Assembly: GCF_003570995.1 (NCBI RefSeq)
Contig: NZ_QXIY01000030.1
Span: 62,001-126,000, forward strand
Direction of reading: 5' to 3'
Source: Candidatus Cryosericum septentrionale
GTDB taxonomy: Bacteria > Caldisericota > Caldisericia > Cryosericales > Cryosericaceae
DNA length: 64,000 bases
Below the pieces are notes generated by a model that was not told the origin of the DNA, made no database searches, and worked only from the letters and a program-made list of their open reading frames with translations. The position numbers were made by a program, and so were the translations under genes. Below are positions 41,338 through 50,571 of this stretch, piece by piece; the first letter of the stretch is position 1, and each line of letters starts with the position of its first letter.

Positions 41338-41366
41338 CTATCCACACTGTTCACATGTTATCCACA
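41338..41366 (+). promoter_or_regulatory. Two DnaA boxes upstream of the RAYT-like gene
   Basis: CTATCCACA (41338-41346) and TTATCCACA (41358-41366) are in the same orientation with 11 nt between them. They lie 36 bp upstream of the GTG at 41302, in the likely promoter region. Confidence 0.65.
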
Positions 41367-41421
41367 GCAGCGCAACATTTCAATATCCGACTCCCACGCG
41401 CCGACCTTCGCGTACTTCAGC

Positions 41422-41449
41422 TTGTGCGGCGGTCAGCGGGCACTATACT
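41422..41449 (+). promoter_or_regulatory. Promoter of the UPF0316 gene
   Basis: TTGTGC (41422-41427), a 16-nt spacer and TATACT (41444-41449). Start near 41456 leaves a leader of about 27 nt with a GGGAGG ribosome binding site. Confidence 0.55.
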
Positions 41450-41482
41450 TGAACTCGGCAGTACAGGAACGGGAGGTTTCGC

Positions 41483-42013
41483 GTGGCACAGTTCTGGGTG
41501 GTAGCCGAGTCAGTCCTGATCGTGTTCGTCATGAAGTTCGTAGACGTGGCTCTTTCGACTCTCTTCACGAACTTCCTGGTCAGGGGACGCCGCCTGTACA
41601 CGTTCATCTTTGGATTTCTCGAGGTGAACGTCTATCTGCTTAGCCTCGCTCGGGTCCTGAGCAGTATGACCATCTACAAGATGCTCGGCTATGCCATTGG
41701 CTATTCACTGGGAGCGCTGTTTGGTATCTGGCTGGAACAGAAGCTGGCTATCGGCAACCAGACCTGGCTGATCATTCCCAACGAGAACCCGTATCGACTG
41801 GCGTATCATCTGCGCGACCGGGGTTTTGGCATCACGACGATCTCAGGGTCGGGCATGGACAGTAACCGCATGATTATCCTGACGACCACAATGCGCAAGA
41901 ACATCGCACTTCTCAATGCCTCGCTTACCGAGCTGGCCCCGGACGCTTTCGTGTCCGTGCTCGACACGCGAACGACGATGGGAGGGCATGTGACTCGAAT
42001 TCCGAGAGGTTGA
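41483..42013 (+). CDS. UPF0316 / DUF2179-family membrane protein
   Basis: A 176-residue protein with an N-terminal DUF5698-type membrane part of about three helices (residues 5-90: VVAESVLIVFVMKFVDVALS, TFIFGFLEVNVYLLSLA, LGYAIGYSLGALFGIWLEQ). A C-terminal DUF2179 domain follows (about 100-172: LAYHLRDRGFGITTISGSG, MRKNIALLNASL). DUF2179 is thought to be a ferredoxin-like ligand-binding domain; its function is unknown. Start GTG 41483 has GGGAGG 7 nt upstream. It is followed after 3 nt by the lipoprotein gene. Confidence 0.85.
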   Translation: MAQFWVVAESVLIVFVMKFVDVALSTLFTNFLVRGRRLYTFIFGFLEVNVYLLSLARVLSSMTIYKMLGYAIGYSLGALFGIWLEQKLAIGNQTWLIIPNENPYRLAYHLRDRGFGITTISGSGMDSNRMIILTTTMRKNIALLNASLTELAPDAFVSVLDTRTTMGGHVTRIPRG

Positions 42014-42016
42014 ATC

Positions 42017-43150
42017 ATGATGAAAAGGACTACCTTTCACCGGGCGCTGGCGCTCGGCCTCGCTCTGCTGCTTGTTATTTTCTCTCTCGCTGGCTGCGCC
42101 CGCCGAGGCGCTGTTTCGCTCCGGATCGTCTCTGCGTACTCAGGCAAGGGCGTAGCCAATGCGACGTTGACGTTCACCGGCTCAAGCGGCTCCGAGACCC
42201 TCAGCTCGGATGCGACCGGAACCGTTTCGGGACAGGTTGAGGCCGATCGGACACAAATGGGTGTCGAAGCTACCGGGTATCAGAAGGCCTTCATGCAGGT
42301 GACAGACCTCACGAAGTTGCCGACGACTGTCCAGCTGACCCCACTCTTTCTTGGCGTCGGGACAGTGATATCCGGCGGCCAGCCCATAGCCGGAGCCTCC
42401 GTGACCGTGTGGAACACGACCACGACGACAGGGCCGGATGGAACGTTCACGTTCGAGGGGCTCGCAGAAGGGGCCTATGCGGGAAGAGTCACGAAGCAGG
42501 GATTTGCCGACGGCACATTCGACCTGGTGATCGGGAAGAATGCCAAGGCGGTCAAGGTAACGCTCCAGGAGGGGCAGCTCCTCCCGCTCTCCTCTCTTGC
42601 CACGCTTCCGGCGTACGAGCTCACAGCCTCGTACCACCGAACACTTGGTGGCGAAGACAAGTCGTTCGATGGCCGCGTCGTCAAGAATGGGAGTGACATC
42701 CTTGTGATGAGCGGTGACCCGGTGAATCCGACGGCATCACTCATGGTCCGTGGTGGAACAGGTTATGTGTTCGACAACGGGGCGTACACTGCCAGCGGCG
42801 AGACTGCGGCCGCAGCTGCGCACGTCCTGCAGGAAAGCTGTGAGGGTCTTCTCGGACTGCCGGCGACATTCTCGCCACGCCTCTTCACCATCGAGAAGCA
42901 GCCGCCGGTACAGCTGCTGGGGCAAACGTGTGACGTCTGGAGCATGAGCGGCCGGTTCATGTTCGAGGGAGAGGCCGTCACGGCCACGGCGACGGTCACC
43001 GTGGGCGCGACAGGCGCGCTGGCCAACGTCCCGGTGAAGATCGTTCTCAACGCGCGCTCGCAGGAGTTCTTCAATTTTGTCTATGACGCCGTGGTCGAAG
43101 TGGTTTCTGTCGACCAGGTACAGGCTGCTGCCCGCTTCCCGGCTCAGTGA
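42017..43150 (+). CDS. Lipoprotein with carboxypeptidase-regulatory-like repeats
   Basis: A 377-residue secreted lipoprotein. The signal peptide ends in the lipobox SLAGC (Cys at residue 27), so the protein should be anchored by lipid in the cytoplasmic membrane. Two immunoglobulin-like or carboxypeptidase-regulatory domains follow (about 32-105 and 112-185: YSGKGVANATLTFTG and GQPIAGASVTVWNTT with GPDGTFTFEGLAEGAY). The C-terminal half (about 195-375) may be a LolA/LppX-like ligand-binding fold, judged only from its size and strand pattern. The function is unknown. It precedes dnaE by 10 nt but is functionally unrelated. Confidence 0.72.
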   Translation: MMKRTTFHRALALGLALLLVIFSLAGCARRGAVSLRIVSAYSGKGVANATLTFTGSSGSETLSSDATGTVSGQVEADRTQMGVEATGYQKAFMQVTDLTKLPTTVQLTPLFLGVGTVISGGQPIAGASVTVWNTTTTTGPDGTFTFEGLAEGAYAGRVTKQGFADGTFDLVIGKNAKAVKVTLQEGQLLPLSSLATLPAYELTASYHRTLGGEDKSFDGRVVKNGSDILVMSGDPVNPTASLMVRGGTGYVFDNGAYTASGETAAAAAHVLQESCEGLLGLPATFSPRLFTIEKQPPVQLLGQTCDVWSMSGRFMFEGEAVTATATVTVGATGALANVPVKIVLNARSQEFFNFVYDAVVEVVSVDQVQAAARFPAQ

Positions 43151-43160
43151 GGAACCCGAC

Positions 43161-46100
43161 ATGAGCTTCGTCCACCTGCATCTCCACACCGAATATTCGC
43201 TGCTGGACGGCATGAACAAGATCGGCCCGCTCGTCGCCCGTCTCAAGGAGATGGGGCAGACCGCGTGCGCCATCACCGACCACGGCAACATGTACGGCGT
43301 GCTGGATTTCTATATGAAGATGAAGGACGCCGGGCTCAAGCCGATCATCGGCAGCGAGGTCTATATGGCCCCGAATGGTCGCCTGAACAAGGACAAGGAG
43401 GCAGGATTTCCCAATCACCTGATCCTCCTGGCGAAAGACTTCAAGGGCTATCAGAACCTGAGCCACATCGTTTCCATCGGCTACCTCGAGGGTTTCTACT
43501 ATAAGCCGCGTGTCGATTATGAAATACTGGAGAAGTACCACGAGGGGATCATCGCCTTGTCCGCCTGCCTCAAAGGCGAGGTCGCCGAGACGGCCGCAAA
43601 GGGCGACGAAGAAAGGGCGCTGACCATTGCCAAAAGGTACCAGGACATCTTCGGCAAAGAGAACTACTTCATCGAGCTCCAGAACCACGGCATCGAAGGG
43701 GAACGCCGCGCCCTTCCTATCCTTCGCAGCATCGCGAAGCGCATCGGCGCGAAGACCGTGGCTACCTGTGACAGCCACTACCTCGGCAAGGACGATTACG
43801 CCGCACACGAGGTCCTGCTCTGTGTCCAGACGTTGCAGAAGATGACCGATAAGGACCGCATGAGCTTCAACGGTCCGTACTACCATGTCATGACCGAGCA
43901 AGAGATGCGCGAGCGCCTGCCCGAAGACGAGGAGGCCATCCAGAACACCCAGCTCGTTGCCGACATGTGCAACGTCGAAATGCCTCTTGGCACCTATCAC
44001 CTGCCCCGGTACATCGAAGAAGGGCAGACGACGCCATGGGATGCCGAGGTCAACCGCCAACTGCTGGAGAAGATGACCATGGATGGCATCCAGCGCCTCT
44101 ACCCTCCCGAACAGCTGGAAGAGGCGACGGCCCGGGCGCGCATGGAGCTGGAGACCATCGAGAAGTGTGGGTTTGTCGACTACTTCCTCATTGTTCAGGA
44201 CTTCACCCGCTTCGCTCGCCGCAAGGGAATTGCCGTTGGCCCCGGCCGTGGATCTGCTGCCGGCGCCATCGTCGCCTACGCGACCGGCATCACGGAAGTT
44301 GATCCGCTGCGGTACAACCTGCTGTTCGAGCGCTTCCTCAACGCAGCCCGCATCTCGATGCCCGATATCGATATGGATTTCGAGGATGCGCGCCGGGGTG
44401 AGGTCATCCAGTATGTGCGCGAGCGGTACGGCGAATCTTCGGTCGCCCAGGTGGCGACCTTCGGCAGGATGGAGGCCAAGCAGGCTGTCCGTGACGTGGG
44501 GCGAGCTCTGGGCATGCTGCCCAAGGAGACGGACCTGATCTCCAAGCTCATCCCGTTCGGCACGGGCCTGGAGGACGCTCTCAAGACGGTCGAGCAGCTG
44601 AAGAAGATGTACGATGACGGCACAAAGTTGAGCGGCACCACGGTCAAGGAGCTGTTCGATACGGCCATGAAGTTGGAAGGCGTCAACCGCAATTTCAGCA
44701 CCCATGCAGCGGGCGTCGTCATCGCCGACACCGAGCTCACCAACTACCTGCCCCTGCAGCGTGACAAGGACGGCAACGTCATCACGCAGTGGGACCATAA
44801 CTTGGTCGAGGCCTTTGGCCTCCTCAAAATGGACTTTCTGGGCCTCTCCTACCTGGGAGTTATCCAGAACACCGTCAAGATGGTCAAGGATCAGCTTGGC
44901 GTGACAGTGGACATCAGCCACATCGACACGGAGGAACCGGCTGTCTACAAGCTCATCAGTAGCGGCGACACGGTCGGGGTGTTCCAGATGGAATCCAGCG
45001 GTATGAAGGGTGTCGCGTCCGGCATCCAGCCGTCCTCCATCGAAGACCTGACGGCCATCATCTCACTCTATCGCCCCGGCACCATCAAGGCCGGCGGTAT
45101 CCAGAAGTACATCGACCGCAAGAATGGCAAGGAGAAGGTCAACTACTACCATCCCAGCATTGAGGGTGTCCTCAGGCCGACCTATGGAATCATCGTGTAC
45201 CAGGAACAGATCATGCAGATCGCCAACCGCATGGCCGGGTTCACGATGCAGGAAGCAGACATCCTGCGCAAGGGCGTCTCCAAGAAAAAAGCGGACATTC
45301 TGGCCAAGCAGCGGACCGTCTTCGTCGAGAAGTCGATCGAGAAAGGTGTCCCGAAGAAGACCGCTGAGGACGTGTTCGCTCTCATCGATTTTTTCGCCGG
45401 CTACGGGTTCAACAAATCCCACGGGGTCGCCTACGCCATCATGGTCTACCGCACGGCGTGGCTCAAGTTCCACTATCTCGTTCAGTACCTGACGGCCCTC
45501 ATGAATTCGGGCATCGATACCGAAGATCGTCTCAAGGAACTGGTCGCTGAGTGTCGTAGTAAGAATATCTCCATCCTTCCACCGGATATCAACAAATCCG
45601 ACAAGCTGTTCACGGTGGAGACGCAGGCCGACGGTTCTCAGGGCATCCGGTTCGGTCTGCTTGCCATCAAGAACCTGGGCTCAAAGGCGATCGACGAGAT
45701 TATGGAGGAGCGGTCCAACCGCGCCTATTCGACGTTCAAAGATTTCCAGCGGCGTTCCGGCGGCAGCAAGGTCAACCACAAGTCCGTCGAATGTCTCATC
45801 AAGGCCGGGGCGTTCGAGAGCCTGGGCGAGGACCGCGTCACTGTTCTGAGGGAGTTCAGCAACCAGAACGGCAAGGCGCCGGTTGCAGACGACTCGGGGA
45901 CAGGCCTGTTTGGCGGCTCGGTCAACGAACCCGGAACCCCCGTTTCCTCGTGCGATACGGCAGGTGCGGCGGCGATGGAGAAGGAAGCGTTTGGGTTCTT
46001 TTGCTTCTGCAGCCCCTTCCAGCAGTACGAGCCGCTCCTCGCCAAGTACAAGGCGAAGCGCGTTGCGGAATGCGCGGATCTTGACGACGGATCCACCGTC

Positions 46101-46607
46101 ACGGTCATGGGCCTCCTCACGTCCGCGAAGACCGCCAAGTCCAAGGCGGGTCACGCCTATGGCAAGTGTATACTTGAGGACGATAGCCGCAAGGTGGAGC
46201 TGATGGTGTTCGAATATGTCCTCGGGCAGTTCCAGCCGTGCTTCGACCGCGAGGGAGCCATCGTCCTGGAGGCGAACGTACGTATGGATGGTGACGAATT
46301 GTCTCTGACGGCCAAGAAGTTCATCGACTTCGTGACGCCCGAACAGGCAAAAGGCTCGAAGCCGGTTTCTGTGACCCATCCAGTGCTCAAGCTCACAATG
46401 ACGGAAGAGCAGGTGAACGGCGAGATACTCAAGGACGTTCTCCTCCTCACACACCAGTATCCTGGCAAAGAGCATTGGCGCATCCTGTACCGCAACGGAA
46501 CCGAGCACTGCCTGGAAGTCGGCAACAGGCATTGGGTCACTGTCACGCCCGCGCTCCTGAAGGGACTTGCCGAGATCCTTGGCCCCAGTGGGGTGGACTA
46601 CTCGTAA
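43161..46607 (+). CDS. dnaE: DNA polymerase III alpha subunit DnaE
   Basis: An 1148-residue C-family replicative polymerase. The PHP domain (about 1-280) begins FVHLHLHTEYSLLDG and keeps DHGNMYG. The palm has the catalytic pair in PDIDMDFEDARRG (about 398-410) and the third Asp in LLKMDFLGLSYL. GPGRGSAAGAIVAY is the nucleotide-binding P-loop-like motif. The tau/beta-interaction region and the helix-hairpin-helix area follow. An OB-fold (about 972-1050: VTVMGLLTSAKTAK, KCILEDDSRKVELMVF) lies near the C-terminus. It is DnaE1-like in length and domain order. ATG 43161 follows GAGG. Confidence 0.96.
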   Translation: MSFVHLHLHTEYSLLDGMNKIGPLVARLKEMGQTACAITDHGNMYGVLDFYMKMKDAGLKPIIGSEVYMAPNGRLNKDKEAGFPNHLILLAKDFKGYQNLSHIVSIGYLEGFYYKPRVDYEILEKYHEGIIALSACLKGEVAETAAKGDEERALTIAKRYQDIFGKENYFIELQNHGIEGERRALPILRSIAKRIGAKTVATCDSHYLGKDDYAAHEVLLCVQTLQKMTDKDRMSFNGPYYHVMTEQEMRERLPEDEEAIQNTQLVADMCNVEMPLGTYHLPRYIEEGQTTPWDAEVNRQLLEKMTMDGIQRLYPPEQLEEATARARMELETIEKCGFVDYFLIVQDFTRFARRKGIAVGPGRGSAAGAIVAYATGITEVDPLRYNLLFERFLNAARISMPDIDMDFEDARRGEVIQYVRERYGESSVAQVATFGRMEAKQAVRDVGRALGMLPKETDLISKLIPFGTGLEDALKTVEQLKKMYDDGTKLSGTTVKELFDTAMKLEGVNRNFSTHAAGVVIADTELTNYLPLQRDKDGNVITQWDHNLVEAFGLLKMDFLGLSYLGVIQNTVKMVKDQLGVTVDISHIDTEEPAVYKLISSGDTVGVFQMESSGMKGVASGIQPSSIEDLTAIISLYRPGTIKAGGIQKYIDRKNGKEKVNYYHPSIEGVLRPTYGIIVYQEQIMQIANRMAGFTMQEADILRKGVSKKKADILAKQRTVFVEKSIEKGVPKKTAEDVFALIDFFAGYGFNKSHGVAYAIMVYRTAWLKFHYLVQYLTALMNSGIDTEDRLKELVAECRSKNISILPPDINKSDKLFTVETQADGSQGIRFGLLAIKNLGSKAIDEIMEERSNRAYSTFKDFQRRSGGSKVNHKSVECLIKAGAFESLGEDRVTVLREFSNQNGKAPVADDSGTGLFGGSVNEPGTPVSSCDTAGAAAMEKEAFGFFCFCSPFQQYEPLLAKYKAKRVAECADLDDGSTVTVMGLLTSAKTAKSKAGHAYGKCILEDDSRKVELMVFEYVLGQFQPCFDREGAIVLEANVRMDGDELSLTAKKFIDFVTPEQAKGSKPVSVTHPVLKLTMTEEQVNGEILKDVLLLTHQYPGKEHWRILYRNGTEHCLEVGNRHWVTVTPALLKGLAEILGPSGVDYS

Positions 46608-46633
46608 CCGCGGGTCCAAGGGGCCCGCCAAGT
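46608..46633 (+). terminator. Weak terminator-like hairpin after dnaE
   Basis: GCGGGTCC pairs with GGGCCCGC across AAG, with one G-U pair. No T-tract follows, so termination is uncertain. Confidence 0.35.
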
Positions 46634-46650
46634 TGTAAAGGAAATTGAGG

Positions 46651-46678
46651 TTGTCATTCCGACATTCATAGGTATACT
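46651..46678 (+). promoter_or_regulatory. Promoter of the rimP-nusA-infB operon
   Basis: TTGTCA (46651-46656), a 16-nt spacer and TATACT (46673-46678). The transcript would carry a leader of about 135 nt. Confidence 0.6.
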
Positions 46679-46690
46679 GTTAAATGTAAT

Positions 46691-46803
46691 GTCATGAACG
46701 TGACACGTAACTGAGCGACATGACGTCCGGAAGCTCTGCTTTCGGACGTTTCATATTAGTGGAAAGCGAAAAGTGGGCGCGTGAGCGAGCCACTTTTTTG
46801 TTT
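46691..46803 (+). promoter_or_regulatory. Structured leader with internal terminator before rimP
   Basis: The leader can form several hairpins. GTCATG (46693-46698) can pair with CATGAC (46717-46722), or alternatively TGTCA with TGACA close by. A stem around 46720-46748 (ACGTCCG with CGGACGT) comes next. Last is AAAAGTGG (46769-46776) with CCACTTTT (46790-46797), directly followed by more T residues, a typical intrinsic terminator. It ends only about 20 nt before the rimP ATG. Such a layout suggests attenuation, perhaps through NusA. Confidence 0.55.
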
Positions 46804-46818
46804 CACATGGAGAGATGT

Positions 46819-47268
46819 ATGGACACGAGGTTTGAGGATATTGTGCTGCTGGAAGTGGCAAAGAGCAATACCACGCTCGTCGCCATTGAGAACGCTCCGG
46901 GCATGGCGAGCGTTGTGCTCATGACGCCCGGGAGAGACATCTCGGTCGATGAGCTCGAGAGCGTCAGCCGGGCAATCAGTCATGCGTTCATTGAGCTGTA
47001 TGGCGACGACTATCTGCCTGCGTTCGAGGTGACAAGCCCCGGACTGGACCGCGTTCTCAAGACGGCGTGGGAGTTAGAGCTCTTCGCTGGCAGGTTCGTG
47101 CGCGTGGCGACCAAGGAGTCCAGGGAGCCGATCATCGGAACTCTGGGAGCATCGGACGGGGACAGCCTGCACGTGACGGTGCTCGGCGTAGACCGCGTGT
47201 TCGATATGCGGCAGGTGACGAAGATCTCGTTGTGGGACGAGATATTGGGAGGTGCGTGTGAGGGATGA
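46819..47268 (+). CDS. rimP: Ribosome maturation factor RimP
   Basis: A 149-residue RimP-like protein that assists 30S subunit assembly. The N-terminal alpha/beta domain has the conserved pattern DELESVSRAISHAFIELYG, and the diagnostic EVTSPGLDRVLKTAWELELFAG (core SPGLDRVL) lies near residue 74. The C-terminal SH3-like domain follows. ATG 46819 has GGAGAG 4 nt upstream; an ATG at 46807 would add four residues. It is followed by nusA with a short overlap, the standard rimP-nusA-infB order. Confidence 0.9.
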   Translation: MDTRFEDIVLLEVAKSNTTLVAIENAPGMASVVLMTPGRDISVDELESVSRAISHAFIELYGDDYLPAFEVTSPGLDRVLKTAWELELFAGRFVRVATKESREPIIGTLGASDGDSLHVTVLGVDRVFDMRQVTKISLWDEILGGACEG

Positions 47269-48346
47269 GATCCAGAGTGCCATCTACGAACTGGAGAAGG
47301 AACGGGGAATCTCCAGGGAATACATCGTGACGGCGATCAAGGAAGCCTTCGAGGCGGCATACCAGCAGCAGTACCAGAAAGACAACTTCCTGGTGAAGGC
47401 TGACACGGGGACCGGCCTTGTCCGGCTCTATTCGCGCAAGACGGTTGTGGCCAAGGTCACGGACAGCGACACTGAGATCACGCTGAAGGACGCCCGTAAG
47501 GCGGAACCAGAGGCGAAGACCGGGAACGACGTGCTCATCCAGGTCAAGATCGAGCAGCTTCCGCTGTCGGTGATCGTGAAGGCACGCAAGTTCATCGATG
47601 ACAAGATCAAGGAACGTGAGAACGATCTGGTCTATGAGCGCTTTCACTCGCAGGTGGGCACGCTGGTCAACGGCGAGGTCCTCCGCCAGAACAAGGAGGG
47701 ATTGCTTATCAACCTTGCCCGGTGCGAAGGGATCATGCCGAAGGATCAGCAGATTCCCGGCGAACGGCTGCGCTTTCAGGGTGTCGCCAAGGCGCTCATC
47801 CTGTCGGTCGACAAGTCGGCGCAGGGACCGCGCGTGGTCCTGACGCGGTCGCATCCGGACTTCATCCAGCGTCTCGTGGAGCTTGAGGTCCCTGAGGTCG
47901 GCTCAGGTCTCGTCGAGGTCAAGCGCATCGTCCGCGAGCCGGGCCAGCGCGCAAAGGTCGCCGTCTTCAGCCGCGACCCCAAGATCGATCCCGTGGGCGC
48001 AGTCATTGGGCCGATGGGTGGACGCATCCGTGCAGTATCGCGTGAGATCGCGTTTGAGCACATCGATGTCATCCGATATGATCCAAACCCCGCAAAATAC
48101 GCAATCAACGCCTTCAGCCCAGCCAAGGTGCTGGACGCAGAACGCAGGCCGGAGGACGGCACCTTCGTGGTGCACGCCACTGCCGAGGCGTTCCCCGTCG
48201 CCCTGGGTAAGGGCGGGGTCAACGTCCGGCTCGTAGAGCGGTTATTGGATGCGAAGGTGGAACTCGTTCAGATAGAGGAAGGGCAGCCACAAGCGGCCCC
48301 AACGCGTGAGGCAGGTGAGACGCATGAAGAAAGTACGAATCTATGA
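47258..48346 (+). CDS. nusA: Transcription elongation factor NusA
   Basis: A 362-residue NusA. The N-terminal RNA-polymerase-binding domain is about 1-120 (ALEKERGISREYIVTAIKEAF-like segment, here YELEKERGISREYIVTAIKE). An S1 domain follows (about 130-200: GEVLRQNKEGLLINL, MPKDQQIPGE). Then KH1 (RDPKIDPVGAVIGPMGGRI) and KH2 (FPVALGKGGVNVRLVERLL). It lacks the acidic repeats found in E. coli, as in most bacteria. It acts in pausing and termination. GTG 47258 is favoured by GGGAGG 5 nt upstream; GTG 47252 is also in frame. The 3' end overlaps infB by 23 nt. Confidence 0.93.
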   Translation: MRDEIQSAIYELEKERGISREYIVTAIKEAFEAAYQQQYQKDNFLVKADTGTGLVRLYSRKTVVAKVTDSDTEITLKDARKAEPEAKTGNDVLIQVKIEQLPLSVIVKARKFIDDKIKERENDLVYERFHSQVGTLVNGEVLRQNKEGLLINLARCEGIMPKDQQIPGERLRFQGVAKALILSVDKSAQGPRVVLTRSHPDFIQRLVELEVPEVGSGLVEVKRIVREPGQRAKVAVFSRDPKIDPVGAVIGPMGGRIRAVSREIAFEHIDVIRYDPNPAKYAINAFSPAKVLDAERRPEDGTFVVHATAEAFPVALGKGGVNVRLVERLLDAKVELVQIEEGQPQAAPTREAGETHEESTNL

Positions 48347-50327
48347 GCTCGCTAAAGAACTGAATCTGAAGTCGGCACGCATGCTGGAGATCCTGGCTGA
48401 GCTGGGAATCCCGGGGAAGGGCGTGGTCGGCACAATCGAAGAAGAAACGGCAAACCTTGTCAAGGAGATTGTCGACAAGGAGAAGGCCGCCTCGTCGGAG
48501 GTCAAGAAAGAGGCCCCAAAGGCAGCCAAGGCGACCCCTAAGGCCGCACCTGAAAAGGAGAAGGAGAAACCTACTCCCGCACCGGTCGAACCTGTCATCA
48601 CTGTAGAGAAGCCCAAAGCATTTGTCGAGTCTGTCACCTATACGGCCTTTGCCAAGCAGTTTGACCTCAAGCAGCACGAGGTCAACACCATGATGCTCAA
48701 GAATGGTATCCCAGTGCGCGAGTGCGGTCTGCTGGACCCCAGTGACGCCGACTACCTCGCCCGTATCCTCGGCGAGAACTATGTCCAGCCGTCGGAGAAG
48801 TTCATGAAGTCCTTCGAGACGCGTCCGCCTGTCGTGACGGTCATGGGCCACGTCGACCATGGCAAGACGACCCTGCTGGATTTCATCCGCAAGAGCAGCG
48901 TCGCCAGCCGCGAGAAGGGTGGCATCACCCAGAAGATCGGCGCCTACGAGGTCCAGATCAAGGGCAAGACCATCATCTTCATCGATACTCCCGGCCACGA
49001 GGCATTCACCTCAATGCGTCTCAAGGGCTCGCAGGTCACCGATGTGGTCATCCTGGTCGTCGCCGCTGAAGAGGGTGTCAAGGAACAGACCCTCGAGGCG
49101 CTTGACCACGCGAAGGCGGCCAAAGTCCCGATCATTGTTGCCATGAACAAGATCGACAAGCCCGAGGCGAACCCCGAGCGCGTCAAGCAGCAGCTGGCGG
49201 ACCGTGGTCTGCAGCCAGACGACTGGGGTGGAGACACCGTCTTCCTTCCCGTGTCTGCCAAGACCGGCAAGGGTGTGGACGAACTGTTGGACATGATCCT
49301 CCTGCAGGCGGAGATGGCAGGACTCAAGACCCGATCCTCCGTCGAAGCGTCCGGCTCCGTCATCGAGGCACGCGTCGACAAGAACATCGGCGTCCTGACT
49401 CGCCTGCTTGTGCAGACCGGCACGCTCCATGTCGGTGACGACATCCGCGTCGGCGACTGTGTTGGCAAGATCAAGCGCATGACCAACGAGGCAGGCGCGA
49501 ACCTGCGCGAAGCGAAGGCACTCATGCCCATCGAGGTTATGGGCCTGTCGGAACTGCCCGAGGCCGGTGAGGTCTTCCATATGGTGGAAGACGTGGACTC
49601 CTGCCGCATGATCATCGACGAGAAGCGGCAGAAGGAGCGCCTTGCGTTCCTGGCGCAGGAACAGAAGAAACCACTGACGCTGGACGACCTGTTCAACGAA
49701 GAAGAGGCGCTGGAGAAGAAGAAACTCACCCTCATCCTGAAGGCCGACGCGCTCTCCACACTGGACGCCGTCAAGTTCGAGCTGAGGAAGGTCAAGACCA
49801 AGACCATTCCGCTCGAGATCCTGCACGAGGGCACCGGCGGTATCACGAAGTCCGACGTCCTGCTGGCTTCCGCCAGCAACGCTGTTATCGTTGGCTTCAA
49901 CGTCGTCCCTCTGGCCGAAGCGCTCAAGGTCGCCGCAACCGAGAAGGTTCAGATCCGCACCTATGATCTTATCTTCGAACTGGGCGACTCCATCGACAAG
50001 ATGATCGCCGGGCTGACCAAGCCGGTCTTCGAAGAGATCGTGCAGGGTCGTGCCCACATCAAGGACGTGTTCAAGATCACAGGTGTCGGCGCCATCGCCG
50101 GCTGTCTGGTTGAGGATGGCAAGATCATCCGCGGTGCCAAGGCCCGCGTTGTCCGCAACGCCGTCGTCGTGTATGCCAACTCCAGCATCTCCTCGCTGAA
50201 GCGCTTCAAGGAAGACGCAAAGGAAGTCCTCAAGGGCTACGAGTGTGGTATGGGCCTGCAGAATTTCAATGACTTCAAGGTCGACGACATCATCGAAACC
50301 CTGGTGATGGAGGAGAAGAAGCCGTAA
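48324..50327 (+). CDS. infB: Translation initiation factor IF-2
   Basis: A 667-residue IF-2. The N-terminal IF2_N motif [20 protein letters not shown] is followed by a short Lys/Pro/Ala-rich linker (about 55-95) and a second IF2_N-like region. The GTPase domain has G1 GHVDHGKT, G3 DTPGHEAF, G4 NKID and G5 SAKTGKG. Domains II, III and IV follow to the end ([21 protein letters not shown]). It places fMet-tRNA on the 30S subunit. ATG 48324 lies inside nusA. A terminator follows after 37 nt. Confidence 0.96.
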   Translation: MKKVRIYELAKELNLKSARMLEILAELGIPGKGVVGTIEEETANLVKEIVDKEKAASSEVKKEAPKAAKATPKAAPEKEKEKPTPAPVEPVITVEKPKAFVESVTYTAFAKQFDLKQHEVNTMMLKNGIPVRECGLLDPSDADYLARILGENYVQPSEKFMKSFETRPPVVTVMGHVDHGKTTLLDFIRKSSVASREKGGITQKIGAYEVQIKGKTIIFIDTPGHEAFTSMRLKGSQVTDVVILVVAAEEGVKEQTLEALDHAKAAKVPIIVAMNKIDKPEANPERVKQQLADRGLQPDDWGGDTVFLPVSAKTGKGVDELLDMILLQAEMAGLKTRSSVEASGSVIEARVDKNIGVLTRLLVQTGTLHVGDDIRVGDCVGKIKRMTNEAGANLREAKALMPIEVMGLSELPEAGEVFHMVEDVDSCRMIIDEKRQKERLAFLAQEQKKPLTLDDLFNEEEALEKKKLTLILKADALSTLDAVKFELRKVKTKTIPLEILHEGTGGITKSDVLLASASNAVIVGFNVVPLAEALKVAATEKVQIRTYDLIFELGDSIDKMIAGLTKPVFEEIVQGRAHIKDVFKITGVGAIAGCLVEDGKIIRGAKARVVRNAVVVYANSSISSLKRFKEDAKEVLKGYECGMGLQNFNDFKVDDIIETLVMEEKKP

Positions 50328-50364
50328 GGCACGGTCTTCCACATTTTAGCTGAACGACAACCAC

Positions 50365-50396
50365 CGCGCCGGGCGTTCATCGTCCGGCGCGTTTTT
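50365..50396 (+). terminator. Terminator after infB
   Basis: CGCGCCGGGCG (50365-50375) pairs with CGTCCGGCGCG (50381-50391), including one G-U pair, and TTTTT follows. Confidence 0.85.
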
Positions 50397-50417
50397 CATG
50401 CCAGACGACCGGTGTGG

Positions 50418-50437
50418 GTTCCCGCCTTCGCGGGAAC
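50418..50437. repeat. REP-like palindrome
   Basis: GTTCCCGC-CTTC-GCGGGAAC is a perfect 8-bp stem with a 4-nt loop, followed by GACGGAGA. This word (TTCCCGCxxTCGCGGGAA) is typical of dispersed palindromic repeats in many bacterial genomes. Only one copy was seen in this window. The window also encodes a REP-transposase relative at 40418-41302. Confidence 0.5.
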
Positions 50438-50571
50438 GACGGAGAAGGGCACTCAGGGGCGACGGGAGCACGCTAGGAGGCAGTCTGTTCACAGTGTCTT
50501 CATCCCGGAAACGTGGCTCTGTGCCATGAATGGACACTCGAACCTCTATTACGGGACATTCGCGGTCTGGG

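Noticed and set aside
43071..44921. Minus-strand ORF of 616 codons opposite dnaE
   Set aside because: It is an antisense shadow of dnaE with compositional bias only; dnaE motifs on the plus strand are unambiguous.
49011..50342. Minus-strand ORF of 443 codons opposite infB
   Set aside because: Antisense shadow of the IF-2 gene with no family motif.
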